From Enterobacterales bacterium (lineage in GTDB: Bacteria; Pseudomonadota; Gammaproteobacteria; Enterobacterales; Enterobacteriaceae): DNA of 50,331 nucleotides. The translations under genes were made by a program, and so were the position numbers. Shown here piece after piece: positions 18,539 through 27,456 of the stretch (position 1 is the first letter of the stretch; each line of letters opens with the position of its first letter). Under the pieces are notes generated by a model. The model saw only the letters and a list, made by a program, of their open reading frames with translations, did no database searches and had not been told where the DNA came from. The stretch covers positions 1 through 50,331 of the forward strand of contig JAATFO010000025.1 of the NCBI GenBank assembly GCA_015655145.1, given 5' to 3'.

Positions 18539-18611
18539 ACTAACGTTGCATCCTAAACGAAAAGTAAACGGTGATTATACGCATGTGGAGCGGCTGACGG
18601 AAAACTTTACG

Positions 18612-19298
18612 TTACAGCAAAAAATGGCGTGCCAGTAGCGGTGTGGTAAAGGTTTTCTTCAAATAAAAGCCGCGCGGCAGGGTCATAATGGGCTGGCCGT
18701 GTTCACCAACTCCGCTGGTTAGCGCTTTGCTATTGGCGGCTTTAGGCCGAATTTGCAGTACCTGTCCGTGGCGGGCGGTAATGTGCTCGACGCGGCCGAG
18801 GACAATGAGATCCATCAATTCTTCCCAGTCGCGGCGCAATTGCTCTTCTTCTTGTGGTGTTGGGCTCCAGAGCAATGGATTCCCCACCCGCCTCTCAGCC
18901 AGCGGAATCGCGCGATCGCCTTCTACCGGAACCCATAATACGCGGGCCAGTTTGTGCCGCACATGACTGGTTTCCCATATCACGCCAGTATTGCCCGTTA
19001 ACGGCGCGACGCAGACAAATGTGGTTTCCAGCGGCCGACCATGGCTATCCACCGGAATGGTTTTGAGCTCGACGCCCAAATGAGCGAAATCGGGTTCTGG
19101 CTTACTGCCGGCACTGGCGCCGAGGTGTATTTCCAGCAATGTCCCCACCCAGCCTTTATCATGTCGCAAGTCGACCGGAACGCGAACTCGCGCTTTGAGC
19201 GCGAGTTCGCGTAACGTCTGGCCCGCCAGGGCCTGCGCGCGTGCCAGAAGCATGGCTTCATCTGTTGGCGCGGGCACAAGAGGAAAATCAACCGTCAT
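18612..19298 (-). CDS. mutH: DNA mismatch-repair endonuclease MutH
   Basis: MutH nicks the unmethylated strand at hemimethylated GATC sites when activated by MutS-MutL. The catalytic triad D-X6-E-X-K is visible in [10 protein letters not shown] as Asp70, Glu77 and Lys79. These are exactly the E. coli numbers when the ATG at 19298 is used, which is why I prefer it to the ATG ten codons upstream. AGG stands six bases before that ATG. The length is then 228 residues (E. coli 229). Other conserved text includes [18 protein letters not shown] and [18 protein letters not shown] sigma-70-like promoter and DnaA boxes lie upstream. Confidence 0.96.
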   Translation of the reverse strand: MTVDFPLVPAPTDEAMLLARAQALAGQTLRELALKARVRVPVDLRHDKGWVGTLLEIHLGASAGSKPEPDFAHLGVELKTIPVDSHGRPLETTFVCVAPLTGNTGVIWETSHVRHKLARVLWVPVEGDRAIPLAERRVGNPLLWSPTPQEEEQLRRDWEELMDLIVLGRVEHITARHGQVLQIRPKAANSKALTSGVGEHGQPIMTLPRGFYLKKTFTTPLLARHFLL

Positions 19299-19380
19299 AG
19301 TCAACCTGTTGCGGGGGTTAAAAAACAAACAGCTGTCATTCTGTTAACGTGAAACAGAAAAATAACGCCGGAGAACAGAA

Positions 19381-19410
19381 ATAATAGCATGATAAATCAT
19401 GATTTTTTAA
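19381..19410 (-). promoter_or_regulatory. Predicted mutH promoter (extended -10)
   Basis: On the minus strand TATTAT (19381-19386), preceded by TGC as an extended -10, is spaced 18 bp from TTAAAA (19405-19410). The start codon is about 80 bp downstream. A small palindrome, ATGAT-AA-ATCAT, lies in the spacer. Confidence 0.5.
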
Positions 19411-19491
19411 TTTTACCTGATGCATCTTGATAGCATTGCTTGTCGGGTTGTACCCGGTTGTCATCGACAATGAACAGGATCACACCCCCAG

Positions 19492-19500
19492 TTATCCACA
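19492..19500 (+). promoter_or_regulatory. DnaA box, perfect consensus
   Basis: TTATCCACA is an exact match to the high-affinity DnaA binding box, located about 190 bp upstream of the mutH start codon. Confidence 0.7.
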
Positions 19501-19610
19501 GAAATGCGGGATAACTCGATTTTTCATTGAATACTGTGTTGATTTACAGCCTTGACGACAGAGAATTTTGTCGAATTACGTCATTTTGTGCGTAACTTTC
19601 TGGGATATGC

Positions 19611-19619
19611 TGTGGATAA
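19611..19619 (-). promoter_or_regulatory. DnaA box, perfect consensus, opposite orientation
   Basis: TGTGGATAA is the exact reverse complement of TTATCCACA. It lies 119 bp from the first box and faces it. Confidence 0.7.
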
Positions 19620-19805
19620 AAATCGTGATGTTCGATCTTTCGTCAGCCCGTGACAGATGGGCTTAAAAACACCCGTTCAAAACCAGTCAGGTGTGTGGTT
19701 GTTTTTTCAATTTGTTGATTATTAATCATAAATAAAAAATTCGATTGTCGTTTTCCTCCGCCGTTAAAAAGTTTTACCCAGTGATCACCGGAGTTCTGCA
19801 CAATG

Positions 19806-19814
19806 CTATCCACA
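19806..19814 (+). promoter_or_regulatory. Near-consensus DnaA box
   Basis: CTATCCACA differs from the DnaA consensus at the first base only. With the two perfect boxes it makes three sites within 325 bp. Confidence 0.5.
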
Positions 19815-19982
19815 GAAAACGTGAATAACATCGCCTTTTTATCACTACCATTGTTTATAACTCAGGTGATATTGGCGAGTTATCCCAGCATAATCCGTTA
19901 CCGGGAGGCGCAAGCAGTGGTTTACCGCCTGTAAGGAGTATGAAACAATCAGACTATCTGAATGTTAGTTTGAGGTAGTCCG

Positions 19983-20510
19983 GTGATCGATGATGATGGC
20001 TACCGCCCGAATGTTGGTATCGTAATCTGTAACAGGCAAGGGCAAGTGTTGTGGGCGCGGCGTTTTGGACAACACTCCTGGCAGTTCCCTCAGGGAGGCA
20101 TTAATCCTGGCGAAACGGCAGAACAGGCGATGTACCGCGAGCTTTTCGAAGAGGTGGGTTTACACCGGAAAGATGTCCGTATTCTTGCCTATACCCGTAA
20201 CTGGTTACGTTATAAGTTGCCAAAACGTTTGGTGCGTTGGGACACAAAGCCGGTTTGTATCGGCCAGAAACAGAAGTGGTTTCTTCTGCAATTAATGTGC
20301 AATGACGCAGATATTAATATGCAAACCAGCAGTACACCGGAATTTGACGGCTGGCGCTGGGTGAGCTTTTGGTATCCGGTGCGCCAGGTGGTGTCCTTCA
20401 AACGCGATGTTTATCGGCGGGTTATGAAGGAGTTTTCTGGCGTGGTTATGCCATTGCAGGAGAGTGCTGTGCAGCGCAATACGCCTGCTTATCGACGAAA
20501 AAGAGGTTAA
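19983..20510 (+). CDS. rppH: RNA pyrophosphohydrolase RppH
   Basis: RppH is a Nudix hydrolase that converts triphosphorylated mRNA 5' ends to monophosphates, opening them to RNase E decay. The 175 residues (E. coli 176) carry the Nudix box [20 protein letters not shown] followed by VGL. They also carry the conserved [20 protein letters not shown] and the Arg-rich C-terminus YRRKRG. The start is a GTG with GAGG seven bases upstream. ptsP begins 12 nt after the stop, as in E. coli, so they are co-transcribed. Confidence 0.96.
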   Translation: MIDDDGYRPNVGIVICNRQGQVLWARRFGQHSWQFPQGGINPGETAEQAMYRELFEEVGLHRKDVRILAYTRNWLRYKLPKRLVRWDTKPVCIGQKQKWFLLQLMCNDADINMQTSSTPEFDGWRWVSFWYPVRQVVSFKRDVYRRVMKEFSGVVMPLQESAVQRNTPAYRRKRG

Positions 20511-20522
20511 GCCACGCTGATT

Positions 20523-22769
20523 ATGCTTACTCAGTTGCGCGAAATAGTAGAGAAAGTAGCGGGCGCGCCGCGTCTGAATGAAGCACTCGAAATTTTGGTC
20601 AATGAGATTTGCTTCGCGATGAAAACGGAAGTGTGTTCGGTTTACCTCGCCGATCATGATCACCGTTGCTACTATCTTATGGCGACCCGCGGGCTTAAAA
20701 AGCCACGCGGGAAAGCGGTCGCGCTGGCATTTGATGAAGGGATTGTCGGCCTGGTCGGACGCCTGGCGGAGCCGATTAACCTCGCGGATGCGCAAAGCCA
20801 TCCCAGTTTTAAATATGTCCCCTCGGTAAAAGAAGAACACTTTCGCGCATTCCTCGGCGTGCCAATCATCACCCGCCGTCAGTTGCTGGGCGTATTGGTG
20901 GTGCAACAGCGCGAGCACCGGCAGTTTGATGAAAGCGAAGAGTCGTTCATGGTTACGCTGGCGACGCAAATGGCCACCTTGCTTTCACAATCCCAGCTTA
21001 ACCAACTGTTTGGTCAGTTTCGGCAAACGAGGATTCGTGCGCTGGCGGCGTCGCCAGGTGTGGCGGTTGCGCCCGGCTGGCTGGATGTGACCCAACCTTC
21101 GCTTGATCAGGTTTCCGCGGCTTCCACGCTTGATGTGCAACGTGAACGCGAGCGCCTTAGTCTGGCAATGAATGAAGCCAGCAGTGAGTTCCGCCGTTTC
21201 AGTAAGCGTTTCTCCGCCAGTGTGCAGAAAGAGAGCGCGGCTATCTTCGATCTTTACTCACATTTATTAAGCGATGCGCGGCTTAAAAAGGATTTGTTTG
21301 CCGAGATTGATGACGGTTCTGTCGCCGAGTGGGCGGTGAAAAAAATCATTGAAAAATTTGCCGCGCAGTTTGCCCGTTTGCAAGACAGTTACCTGCGTGA
21401 ACGGGCGGGCGACTTGCGCGTACTGGGACAACGCCTGTTGTTTCATCTTGACGATACGCTACAAGGCACAAACGCCTGGCCTGCGCGCTTTGTGCTGGTG
21501 GCCGATGAACTGACCGCCACGACACTGGCGGAATTACCGCAAGATCGTTTGGCCGGGGTGGTCGTGCGCGATGGCGCTGCGAACTCACATGCGGCGATTC
21601 TGGTCCGGGCGATGGGTATCCCCGCAGTAATGGGGGCAGATATCCAGCCGGAATTGCTTAATAAGCGGTTGCTGATCGTCGATGGTTATCGTGGCGAGTT
21701 GTTGATCGACCCTGAACCGGTGCTGGTGAAGGAATATCAACGCTTGATCAGCGAAGAAAACGAACTGAGCAAGATGGCGGAAGACGTTGTCGAGCAGCAA
21801 GGTGAACTGAAAAGCGGCGAGCGCATCCAGGTGATGCTCAATGCCGGTCTCAGCGCCGAGCATGAGCGAGCGCTCGGGTCGTGGGTGGATGGCATCGGCT
21901 TGTATCGTACCGAGATCCCGTTTATGTTGCAGAGTGGTTTCCCCTCGGAAGAGGAGCAGGTCGCGCAATACCAGGGCATGTTGCAACTGTTCCTCAATAA
22001 GCCCGTCACCTTGCGGACGCTGGATATTGGCGCCGATAAACAATTGCCGTATATGCCGATCAGTGAAGAGAACCCCTGTCTGGGTTGGCGTGGTATTCGC
22101 CTGACGCTCGACCAGCCGGAGATTTTCCTGGTGCAGGTGCGCGCTATGCTGCGTGCTAACGCCGCCACTGACAATCTGGGCATTCTGTTGCCGATGATCA
22201 CCAGCATTGATGAGATTGACGATGCCAGACGGTTGATTGATCGCGCTGGCCGTGAAGTGGGGGAAATGCTGGGTTATCCGATCCCAACGCCCCGTATTGG
22301 GGTGATGATTGAAGTGCCCGCCATGGTGTTTATGATCCCGCATCTGGCCTCGCGGGTGGATTTTATTTCGGTGGGAACCAACGATCTGACGCAGTACCTG
22401 CTGGCGGTGGATCGCAACAATACGCGGGTGGCGAATTTGTATGATTCACTGCACCCGGCGATGCTGCATGCGCTGAAAAGCATTGCCGATCAGGCGCAAC
22501 GTGCCGGCATCGACTTGTGCTTATGTGGTGAAATGGCCGGCGACCCAATGTGTGTCGCGATCCTTATTGGCATGGGATATCACCATCTCAGTATGAACGG
22601 CAGAAACGTACCGCGGGTGAAGTATTTACTGCGCCATATCGACAAAGAAGAAGCAACACAACTCGCCGGGCAAGGACTGCAGGCGCACACTGCTACGGAA
22701 GTGCGGCATCAAGTCTCGTCCTTTATGGAACGTCGTGGGCTGGGGGGATTGATTCGCGGTGGCCTTTGA
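20523..22769 (+). CDS. ptsP: Nitrogen PTS enzyme I (EI-Ntr), PtsP
   Basis: PtsP autophosphorylates from phosphoenolpyruvate and passes phosphate to NPr and EIIA-Ntr, a regulatory chain tied to nitrogen and potassium status. The 748 residues equal E. coli PtsP. A GAF sensor domain spans 1 to about 130. The phospho-histidine domain has His356 in GAANSHAAILVRAMGIPAVM. The PEP-binding barrel has GLYRTEIPFM, DIGADKQLPYM, SVGTNDLTQYLLAVDRNN and the catalytic-Cys segment LCLCGEMAGDP. It is translated downstream of rppH, and a terminator hairpin follows. Confidence 0.97.
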   Translation: MLTQLREIVEKVAGAPRLNEALEILVNEICFAMKTEVCSVYLADHDHRCYYLMATRGLKKPRGKAVALAFDEGIVGLVGRLAEPINLADAQSHPSFKYVPSVKEEHFRAFLGVPIITRRQLLGVLVVQQREHRQFDESEESFMVTLATQMATLLSQSQLNQLFGQFRQTRIRALAASPGVAVAPGWLDVTQPSLDQVSAASTLDVQRERERLSLAMNEASSEFRRFSKRFSASVQKESAAIFDLYSHLLSDARLKKDLFAEIDDGSVAEWAVKKIIEKFAAQFARLQDSYLRERAGDLRVLGQRLLFHLDDTLQGTNAWPARFVLVADELTATTLAELPQDRLAGVVVRDGAANSHAAILVRAMGIPAVMGADIQPELLNKRLLIVDGYRGELLIDPEPVLVKEYQRLISEENELSKMAEDVVEQQGELKSGERIQVMLNAGLSAEHERALGSWVDGIGLYRTEIPFMLQSGFPSEEEQVAQYQGMLQLFLNKPVTLRTLDIGADKQLPYMPISEENPCLGWRGIRLTLDQPEIFLVQVRAMLRANAATDNLGILLPMITSIDEIDDARRLIDRAGREVGEMLGYPIPTPRIGVMIEVPAMVFMIPHLASRVDFISVGTNDLTQYLLAVDRNNTRVANLYDSLHPAMLHALKSIADQAQRAGIDLCLCGEMAGDPMCVAILIGMGYHHLSMNGRNVPRVKYLLRHIDKEEATQLAGQGLQAHTATEVRHQVSSFMERRGLGGLIRGGL

Positions 22770-22886
22770 GCAGCGGTTATCGACGTTTACATTTCTGTAA
22801 AACAGGGCTATTTGGCGGTGTGCTATGATGCCCGGCCTGGTCATTCTCACCGGGCGCCGCCGCCTCTGAGCGGCAAAAATATCATG

Positions 22887-22914
22887 CCCGTGGTCAGCAA
22901 TTTGACCGGGTTTT
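22887..22914 (+). terminator. Rho-independent terminator after ptsP
   Basis: CCCGTGGTCA and TGACCGGG form a stem with a 6-nt loop (one unpaired T), followed by TTTT. It lies in the 200 bp between ptsP and lgt. The lgt promoter must lie near or overlap it. Confidence 0.6.
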
Positions 22915-22970
22915 AATGGACGGAACATGCTAACGTCCCGTTTTGGGATGAGTAATCAACATGGTGAAAG

Positions 22971-23843
22971 ATGAATAACGGTTATCTGACTTTCCCCCAA
23001 TTTGACCCGGTGATTTTCTCTATTGGGCCGATTTCGCTGCACTGGTACGGCCTGATGTACCTGGTAGGTTTTATTTTCGCTATGTGGCTGGCGGTACGAC
23101 GGGCGAACAAACCCGGTAGCGGCTGGAAAAAAGAGGAAGTGGAAAACTTGCTTTACGCAGGGTTCCTGGGTGTTTTCCTGGGCGGACGTATCGGTTACGT
23201 GTTGTTTTATAACCTGCCGTTGTTCCTGGATAACCCACTCTATTTGTTTAAAGTTTGGGATGGCGGGATGTCGTTCCACGGCGGATTGATTGGCGTGATT
23301 GTGGTGATGCTGTGGTTTGCGCGCCGGACGAAACGGCACTTTTTTCAGGTCTCTGATTTTATCGCACCACTGGTGCCGTTTGGGCTGGGAGCGGGGCGCC
23401 TCGGTAATTTCATTAATGGTGAACTGTGGGGCCGTGTGGCGCCTGATGTTTCCTGGGCGATGTTGTTTCCGGGCTCGCGTAGCGATGATCTGGCTCTGGT
23501 GGCAAGCCATCCACAATGGCAAACCTTGTTGACCACATATGGCGTGCTACCGCGGCATCCTTCCCAGATCTATGAGCTGGTGCTGGAAGGTGTGGTGTTG
23601 TTCATTATTTTAAACCTGTTTATCCACAAAGTGCGCCCGATGGGCAGTGTTTCCGGTCTGTTCCTGATCGGTTATGGCGCATTCCGTATTATTGTCGAGT
23701 TTTTCCGTCAGCCCGATGCGCAGTTAGGGCTGTTTGACGGGCTTATCAGTATGGGGCAAGTCTTGTCGATCCCGATGATTCTGGCGGGTGTGATTATGAT
23801 GATTTGGGCATATCGCCGCCGCCCACAGCAACAACTTTCGTGA
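22971..23843 (+). CDS. lgt: Prolipoprotein diacylglyceryl transferase Lgt
   Basis: Lgt transfers diacylglycerol from phosphatidylglycerol to the lipobox cysteine of prolipoproteins, the first step in maturing proteins such as the NodT factor and YgdR in this window. The 290 residues (E. coli 291) form about seven membrane helices. His103 is in SFHGGLIGV, and the Lgt signature is [16 protein letters not shown] (about residues 140-155). thyA begins 6 nt after its stop, the usual lgt-thyA operon. Confidence 0.97.
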   Translation: MNNGYLTFPQFDPVIFSIGPISLHWYGLMYLVGFIFAMWLAVRRANKPGSGWKKEEVENLLYAGFLGVFLGGRIGYVLFYNLPLFLDNPLYLFKVWDGGMSFHGGLIGVIVVMLWFARRTKRHFFQVSDFIAPLVPFGLGAGRLGNFINGELWGRVAPDVSWAMLFPGSRSDDLALVASHPQWQTLLTTYGVLPRHPSQIYELVLEGVVLFIILNLFIHKVRPMGSVSGLFLIGYGAFRIIVEFFRQPDAQLGLFDGLISMGQVLSIPMILAGVIMMIWAYRRRPQQQLS

Positions 23844-23849
23844 GGAAAA

Positions 23850-24644
23850 ATGAAACAGTATCTGGATTTAATGCAAAAAGTGCTTGATGAAGGTACGGCG
23901 AAAAATGATCGCACCGGTACGGGCACATTATCGATTTTTGGCCATCAGATGCGTTTCAATTTGCAGGAGGGGTTCCCGCTGGTCACCACTAAGCGTTGCC
24001 ATGTGCGCTCAATCATTCATGAGTTGCTATGGTTCCTGAAGGGCGAGACCAACATCCGCTACCTCAAAGAAAATAACGTGTCAATCTGGAACGAGTGGGC
24101 TGATGAAAACGGCGATCTTGGTCCGGTCTATGGTAAGCAATGGCGTACCTGGGGTGCTGCTGATGGGCGGCAGATCGACCAGATCAGTAAGGTTCTTGAG
24201 CAACTGAAGAATGACCCCGATTCGCGCCGGATTATCGTGTCTTCGTGGAACGTGGGTGAGCTGGATCAAATGGCGTTGTCGCCTTGCCATGCGTTTTTTC
24301 AGTTCTATGTGGCGGAAGGTAAACTCTCTTGCCAGTTGTATCAGCGTTCTTGCGACATCTTCCTTGGCCTTCCCTTCAATATCGCCAGCTATGCTTTGTT
24401 GGTGCATATGGTGGCGCAACAGTGCGATTTGACGCCCGGTGATTTTGTCTGGACCGGGGGGGATACGCACCTCTATCGTAATCATCTTGAGCAAGCGCAC
24501 CTGCAATTAAGCCGTGAACCCCGTTCATTACCTGAACTGGTGATCACCCGCAAACCGGCCTCATTGTTCGATTATCGCTTCGAAGACTTTGTTATCGACG
24601 GCTACGATCCCTACCCCGGTATTAAGGCGCCCGTGGCGATTTAA
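23850..24644 (+). CDS. thyA: Thymidylate synthase ThyA
   Basis: ThyA methylates dUMP to dTMP using methylenetetrahydrofolate. The 264 residues equal E. coli ThyA. The catalytic cysteine is Cys146 in [12 protein letters not shown]. Also visible are the folate/dUMP segments [27 protein letters not shown] and GDTHLYRNH. It is translated just after lgt, with AGGA before the ATG. Its stop touches the stop of the convergent dipeptidase gene, which is not present here in E. coli. Confidence 0.98.
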   Translation: MKQYLDLMQKVLDEGTAKNDRTGTGTLSIFGHQMRFNLQEGFPLVTTKRCHVRSIIHELLWFLKGETNIRYLKENNVSIWNEWADENGDLGPVYGKQWRTWGAADGRQIDQISKVLEQLKNDPDSRRIIVSSWNVGELDQMALSPCHAFFQFYVAEGKLSCQLYQRSCDIFLGLPFNIASYALLVHMVAQQCDLTPGDFVWTGGDTHLYRNHLEQAHLQLSREPRSLPELVITRKPASLFDYRFEDFVIDGYDPYPGIKAPVAI

Positions 24645-25304
24645 TTATCGGGCCACATTGGCGTGACCCGTTTCGGGGCTTCCGCTGTTGTTGCCCGGTG
24701 TTGGTGATGCAGTGCTTGTGTGTTCAACCGCAAGTCGGGTGGCCTGCGGTTCTATGCAGCCAAAGCGATCACTTAACAATGGATAAGCCGTGGAAGCAGG
24801 TAGTTCGAAATGCCACCATTCGCTTTGGATACCAATAAATCCCCCCGCCAGCATAATGGCGTTCAGCAACAGACGGTGACGTTGAGCGGCGGGCGGTACG
24901 CTGGGATGATAAGCATGGGAACATTCATTCATTTCATCAAAATCAGTCCCCATATTCAGAATCTGGCCATGTTCATCCATTAGGGTGACGTCGATAGCGG
25001 TACCGCGATTATGGCTGGAACCGAGAGACACCGCCAGTACATAGCGGGGATCGGGGCAAGCCTGCCATAAATATTCTTGAGCTTTCTGTGGGCGCCAGGC
25101 GTCATAGATAACCAAAATAAAGCCTGCCAGCCGGGCAATCTCCACACTGCGCGCCAATGCCCGGGCAGCATCCGGATGGAGCAGACAGCGTGCCTCGCGA
25201 TAGATAGCCCGACCGGTGATGTTATCGGGGGTCGCATACTTTAGATCGATCTTGATTTGTGGAAACATCACGGCGAGATCAACCAGTTTAATCTCTTGCG
25301 TCAT
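24645..25304 (-). CDS. D-alanyl-D-alanine dipeptidase, VanX/DdpX family (peptidase M15D)
   Basis: This is a zinc dipeptidase of the type that cleaves D-Ala-D-Ala, used by gram-negative DdpX to recycle peptidoglycan dipeptide as nutrient and by VanX in vancomycin resistance. Zinc motifs are visible: SSHNRGTAIDVTL (SxHxxGxAxD, about residues 116-128) and EWWHFEL (ExWH). The Arg of YDAWRPQKAQ is also conserved. The 219 residues exceed DdpX (193) because of a polar, low-complexity tail rich in Ser, Pro and Gly after about residue 180. There is no signal peptide. It stands alone, tail-to-tail with thyA with no base between the stops. Confidence 0.88.
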   Translation of the reverse strand: MTQEIKLVDLAVMFPQIKIDLKYATPDNITGRAIYREARCLLHPDAARALARSVEIARLAGFILVIYDAWRPQKAQEYLWQACPDPRYVLAVSLGSSHNRGTAIDVTLMDEHGQILNMGTDFDEMNECSHAYHPSVPPAAQRHRLLLNAIMLAGGFIGIQSEWWHFELPASTAYPLLSDRFGCIEPQATRLAVEHTSTASPTPGNNSGSPETGHANVAR

Positions 25305-25625
25305 CGTACATGTCCTGTTTCATGTTCGAACTGGCTAAAGACATGCAGCGTCTGTGCCAGGTTGTGCGCACGGCTAAATACCGTCGCGTGATGATCATAC
25401 GCTTAATGGGGGGTTATGGCTTAACAAAAAATCAACAAATGTGCAGCGCTACCCATTTTGGTGGTGATGTTGTCGTCATGTGCCCTGCGGGCACTCGCCA
25501 AACTGGAAGCGTGCTCGCAACCTGAGTTGATGGTTACTGCAACAGAGAACATCGTTCGGAATGCATGCCGGGAAATGGCGTTCTGGCGCTGGTCAGCGTC
25601 ACCGCGATAGGGGAAAGTGCGGGTC
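25305..25625. other. Gene-free gap before ppdA
   Basis: These 320 bp separate the divergent dipeptidase and ppdA genes. I see no credible gene, hairpin or repeat. Promoters for both genes are expected here but were not recognised. Confidence 0.5.
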
Positions 25626-26096
25626 ATGAAAATGATGCATTCACAAGGTTATACCTTGCCAGAGATCCTTATAGTATTAATCATTGTTGGCATAGTGAGC
25701 ACCAGTGCTTTCTCTGGTTGGTCACACTGGCAACAGATCCAACGGCTGAATGAAACCGCACAACAGTTGCAACGCTATCTACACGGATTACGCCTGTTCG
25801 CCAACTGGCATAACACAGAACAGCGTCTGTGGCTGCAAGCGGGAGCACGTTGGTGCCTGGGCAGCGGCCCCCGTACGGAGACAGCATGCGGAGCAAACAA
25901 ACGCATGCAGCTTCTTGCTCCCCATCGTGAGGTGAATAGTGTTCATCTTATCGGCGAACCCGGTTTTTACGGGAAACGTGATGTCGCTAAAGCTGGCAGT
26001 ATTGTCTTTGGTGATGGCGCACTGACCTGGCGCGTTATTATTTCTTCGCGTGGGCGTATTCGGCTGTGTAAAACGGCGCCGCAACAATGTCAGTGA
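25626..26096 (+). CDS. ppdA: Prepilin-like protein PpdA
   Basis: This is a type IV pilin-like protein. A short positive leader ends in glycine before YTLPEILIVLIIVGIVSTSA, with the pilin Glu at mature position 5 and a hydrophobic N-terminal helix. I prefer the ATG at 25626 over the GTG at 25617, because GGGGAAAG stands about nine bases upstream and the 156-residue length then equals E. coli PpdA. It is first in the ppdA-ppdB-ygdB-ppdC set, whose members resemble minor pseudopilins. The set's role is not established. Its end overlaps ppdB by 10 nt. Confidence 0.88.
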   Translation: MKMMHSQGYTLPEILIVLIIVGIVSTSAFSGWSHWQQIQRLNETAQQLQRYLHGLRLFANWHNTEQRLWLQAGARWCLGSGPRTETACGANKRMQLLAPHREVNSVHLIGEPGFYGKRDVAKAGSIVFGDGALTWRVIISSRGRIRLCKTAPQQCQ

Positions 26097-26641
26097 ATAG
26101 TCGTGGATTCAGCCTGACGGAAATGTTGGTCGCCGTGGCGATCAGTAGTGTACTGATGCTGGGCGTGGCGCGAATGTTACCGTTGTTACAGCGACAAAAT
26201 ATGCAATTGATGGCGCAGGTGCAATTACAGGAAGCATTGCAGCAAATGATGATGACCATGGAAAAAGCGGTCCGCCGGGCGGGCTACTGCAATGGTGAGT
26301 GTGTGGGAGATGCATTACGTATCCGTCATCATGATGCCAGTTGTTTGCTGGTGGCCTGGGATGAAAACAGTAATGGCCAGTGGGAGGGCAGCACTCACCC
26401 CGAGAGTGAATGGTATGGCTATCGGTTACGCAATCAGAGTCTTGAAATGCAACGCGGCGTGAATAGCTGCGACGGTAATGGCTGGGAGCGCCTTTCTGAT
26501 CCCGGGGCAATGACGCTTTCAGAGTTACATTTCGCGCGTGATCAGCAACAGATAAAAATTTCCCTTACGGGCCACTCGCTTGCTTTTCCGCACCAGTCGT
26601 TGTCGGTGGTGTCATGGATATATGGCGCTAATCTGCCATGA
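26087..26641 (+). CDS. ppdB: Prepilin-like protein PpdB
   Basis: This 184-residue minor-pseudopilin-like protein (E. coli 187) resembles PulJ/GspJ. The cleavage motif and hydrophobic helix are NSRGFSLTEMLVAVAISSVL, with Glu at mature position 5. The body has a Cys pair in YCNGEC, likely disulphide-bonded in the periplasm. It overlaps ppdA by 10 nt and ygdB by 4 nt, so the set is tightly co-translated. The operon maps upstream of recC as in E. coli. Confidence 0.9.
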   Translation: MSVNSRGFSLTEMLVAVAISSVLMLGVARMLPLLQRQNMQLMAQVQLQEALQQMMMTMEKAVRRAGYCNGECVGDALRIRHHDASCLLVAWDENSNGQWEGSTHPESEWYGYRLRNQSLEMQRGVNSCDGNGWERLSDPGAMTLSELHFARDQQQIKISLTGHSLAFPHQSLSVVSWIYGANLP

Positions 26642-27066
26642 ATGATCAACAAGGGAGTGCGGTGTTGGGCATGACATTCATGATGTTGTTGTTGGGCGCA
26701 GCATTACTCAATACCACGCTTCAGCATTTGAGCGCCTCATTGTTACTGGTGGCCGATGAACGACAGCATATTATTGACTTTCATCAGGCGCAGTCCGCAC
26801 TAACCTGGGGGTTGCGTCTGCGTTGGCATGAGTCGGAAACATGGCAATGCCAGTATGAACGTCACTACCACTGGCGCGCCTGCATACGTGCGGTGACGGC
26901 GCAACGCTGGTTACTGCGGGGAGAATCGCACGCAACGCAGCCAGCGCTGTCCCTGTGGCAATGGGTCAAACCAGCCTATCAGGGGCAGCTTACCGTACTC
27001 AAACACGGCTGGATTGATTTTTGTCCTCTGGCCGATGCTGATGAATGTGACATCGATGTTAAATAA
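26638..27066 (+). CDS. ygdB: YgdB-like pseudopilin-associated protein
   Basis: The 142-residue protein (E. coli 135) has the N-terminal pattern QQGSAVLGMTFMMLLLGAAL, a PilX/GspK-like start with glycine before a hydrophobic helix but without the usual Glu5, as in minor pseudopilins at the tip. The rest is Trp- and His-rich (WGLRLRWHESETWQCQYERH) and not recognised. It overlaps ppdB by ATGA and ppdC at its end. Function unknown beyond the family resemblance to DUF2509. Confidence 0.85.
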   Translation: MNDQQGSAVLGMTFMMLLLGAALLNTTLQHLSASLLLVADERQHIIDFHQAQSALTWGLRLRWHESETWQCQYERHYHWRACIRAVTAQRWLLRGESHATQPALSLWQWVKPAYQGQLTVLKHGWIDFCPLADADECDIDVK

Positions 27067-27358
27067 ACAACACGGATTCAGCCTGCCGGAAACGTTATTT
27101 GCGTTGTTATTGTTCGCCATCGGGTTAACGGCGTTACTGCACTATCAACGGGCGTTGTTGCAGGGATTTGCCGGGCAATGGCAGCAACGGGAAGCGTGGC
27201 GCTATGCCGCGCAGCGGCTTAATGGCTATGAAAAACCGGGCTGGAAGGCTACGCTGCACACTGAAATCGGTCCATCAGGGTGCCGATTCCTCATTGTACA
27301 AGTGGCCAGCCCTGCGGGGCGACAAGCCAGCCTGTCCTCTTTACACTGTGAAGGGTAA
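27056..27358 (+). CDS. ppdC: Prepilin-like protein PpdC
   Basis: This is the last of four pseudopilin-like genes. The leader MLNKQHG precedes FSLPETLFALLLFAIGLTAL, with Glu at mature position 5, the GspI/PulI-like arrangement. I chose the ATG at 27056, giving 100 residues, because it directly precedes the leader; ATG at 27041 is an alternative. The ribosome-binding site is weak, so translation probably depends on the upstream gene, which it overlaps by 11 nt. A Cys pair near the C-terminus is shared with the family. Confidence 0.85.
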   Translation: MLNKQHGFSLPETLFALLLFAIGLTALLHYQRALLQGFAGQWQQREAWRYAAQRLNGYEKPGWKATLHTEIGPSGCRFLIVQVASPAGRQASLSSLHCEG

Positions 27359-27456
27359 AAGTGTCTGTAGCAAGATGACGCATTTTCATTGTTTTCTTTC
27401 CGGGGTACAGTGTGGACGCGATCATTACACCTTCGCCGGATTGAACAGGAGTCACA

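Larger units (their letters stand above)
19299..19982. other. 680-bp divergent control region between mutH and rppH, with DnaA boxes
   Basis: No gene is credible in this AT-rich stretch between the divergent mutH and rppH. It contains two perfect DnaA boxes, one near match and a mutH promoter, listed separately. The rppH promoter must also lie here, probably in the right half, but I could not fix it. Confidence 0.6.

Noticed and set aside
19643..19831. 62-residue minus-strand frame between mutH and rppH
   Set aside because: Covers a DnaA box and lacks a ribosome-binding site; better explained as control DNA.
25310..25525. 71-residue frame between the dipeptidase and ppdA
   Set aside because: No ribosome-binding site, no recognisable protein pattern, and it lies in the divergent control region.
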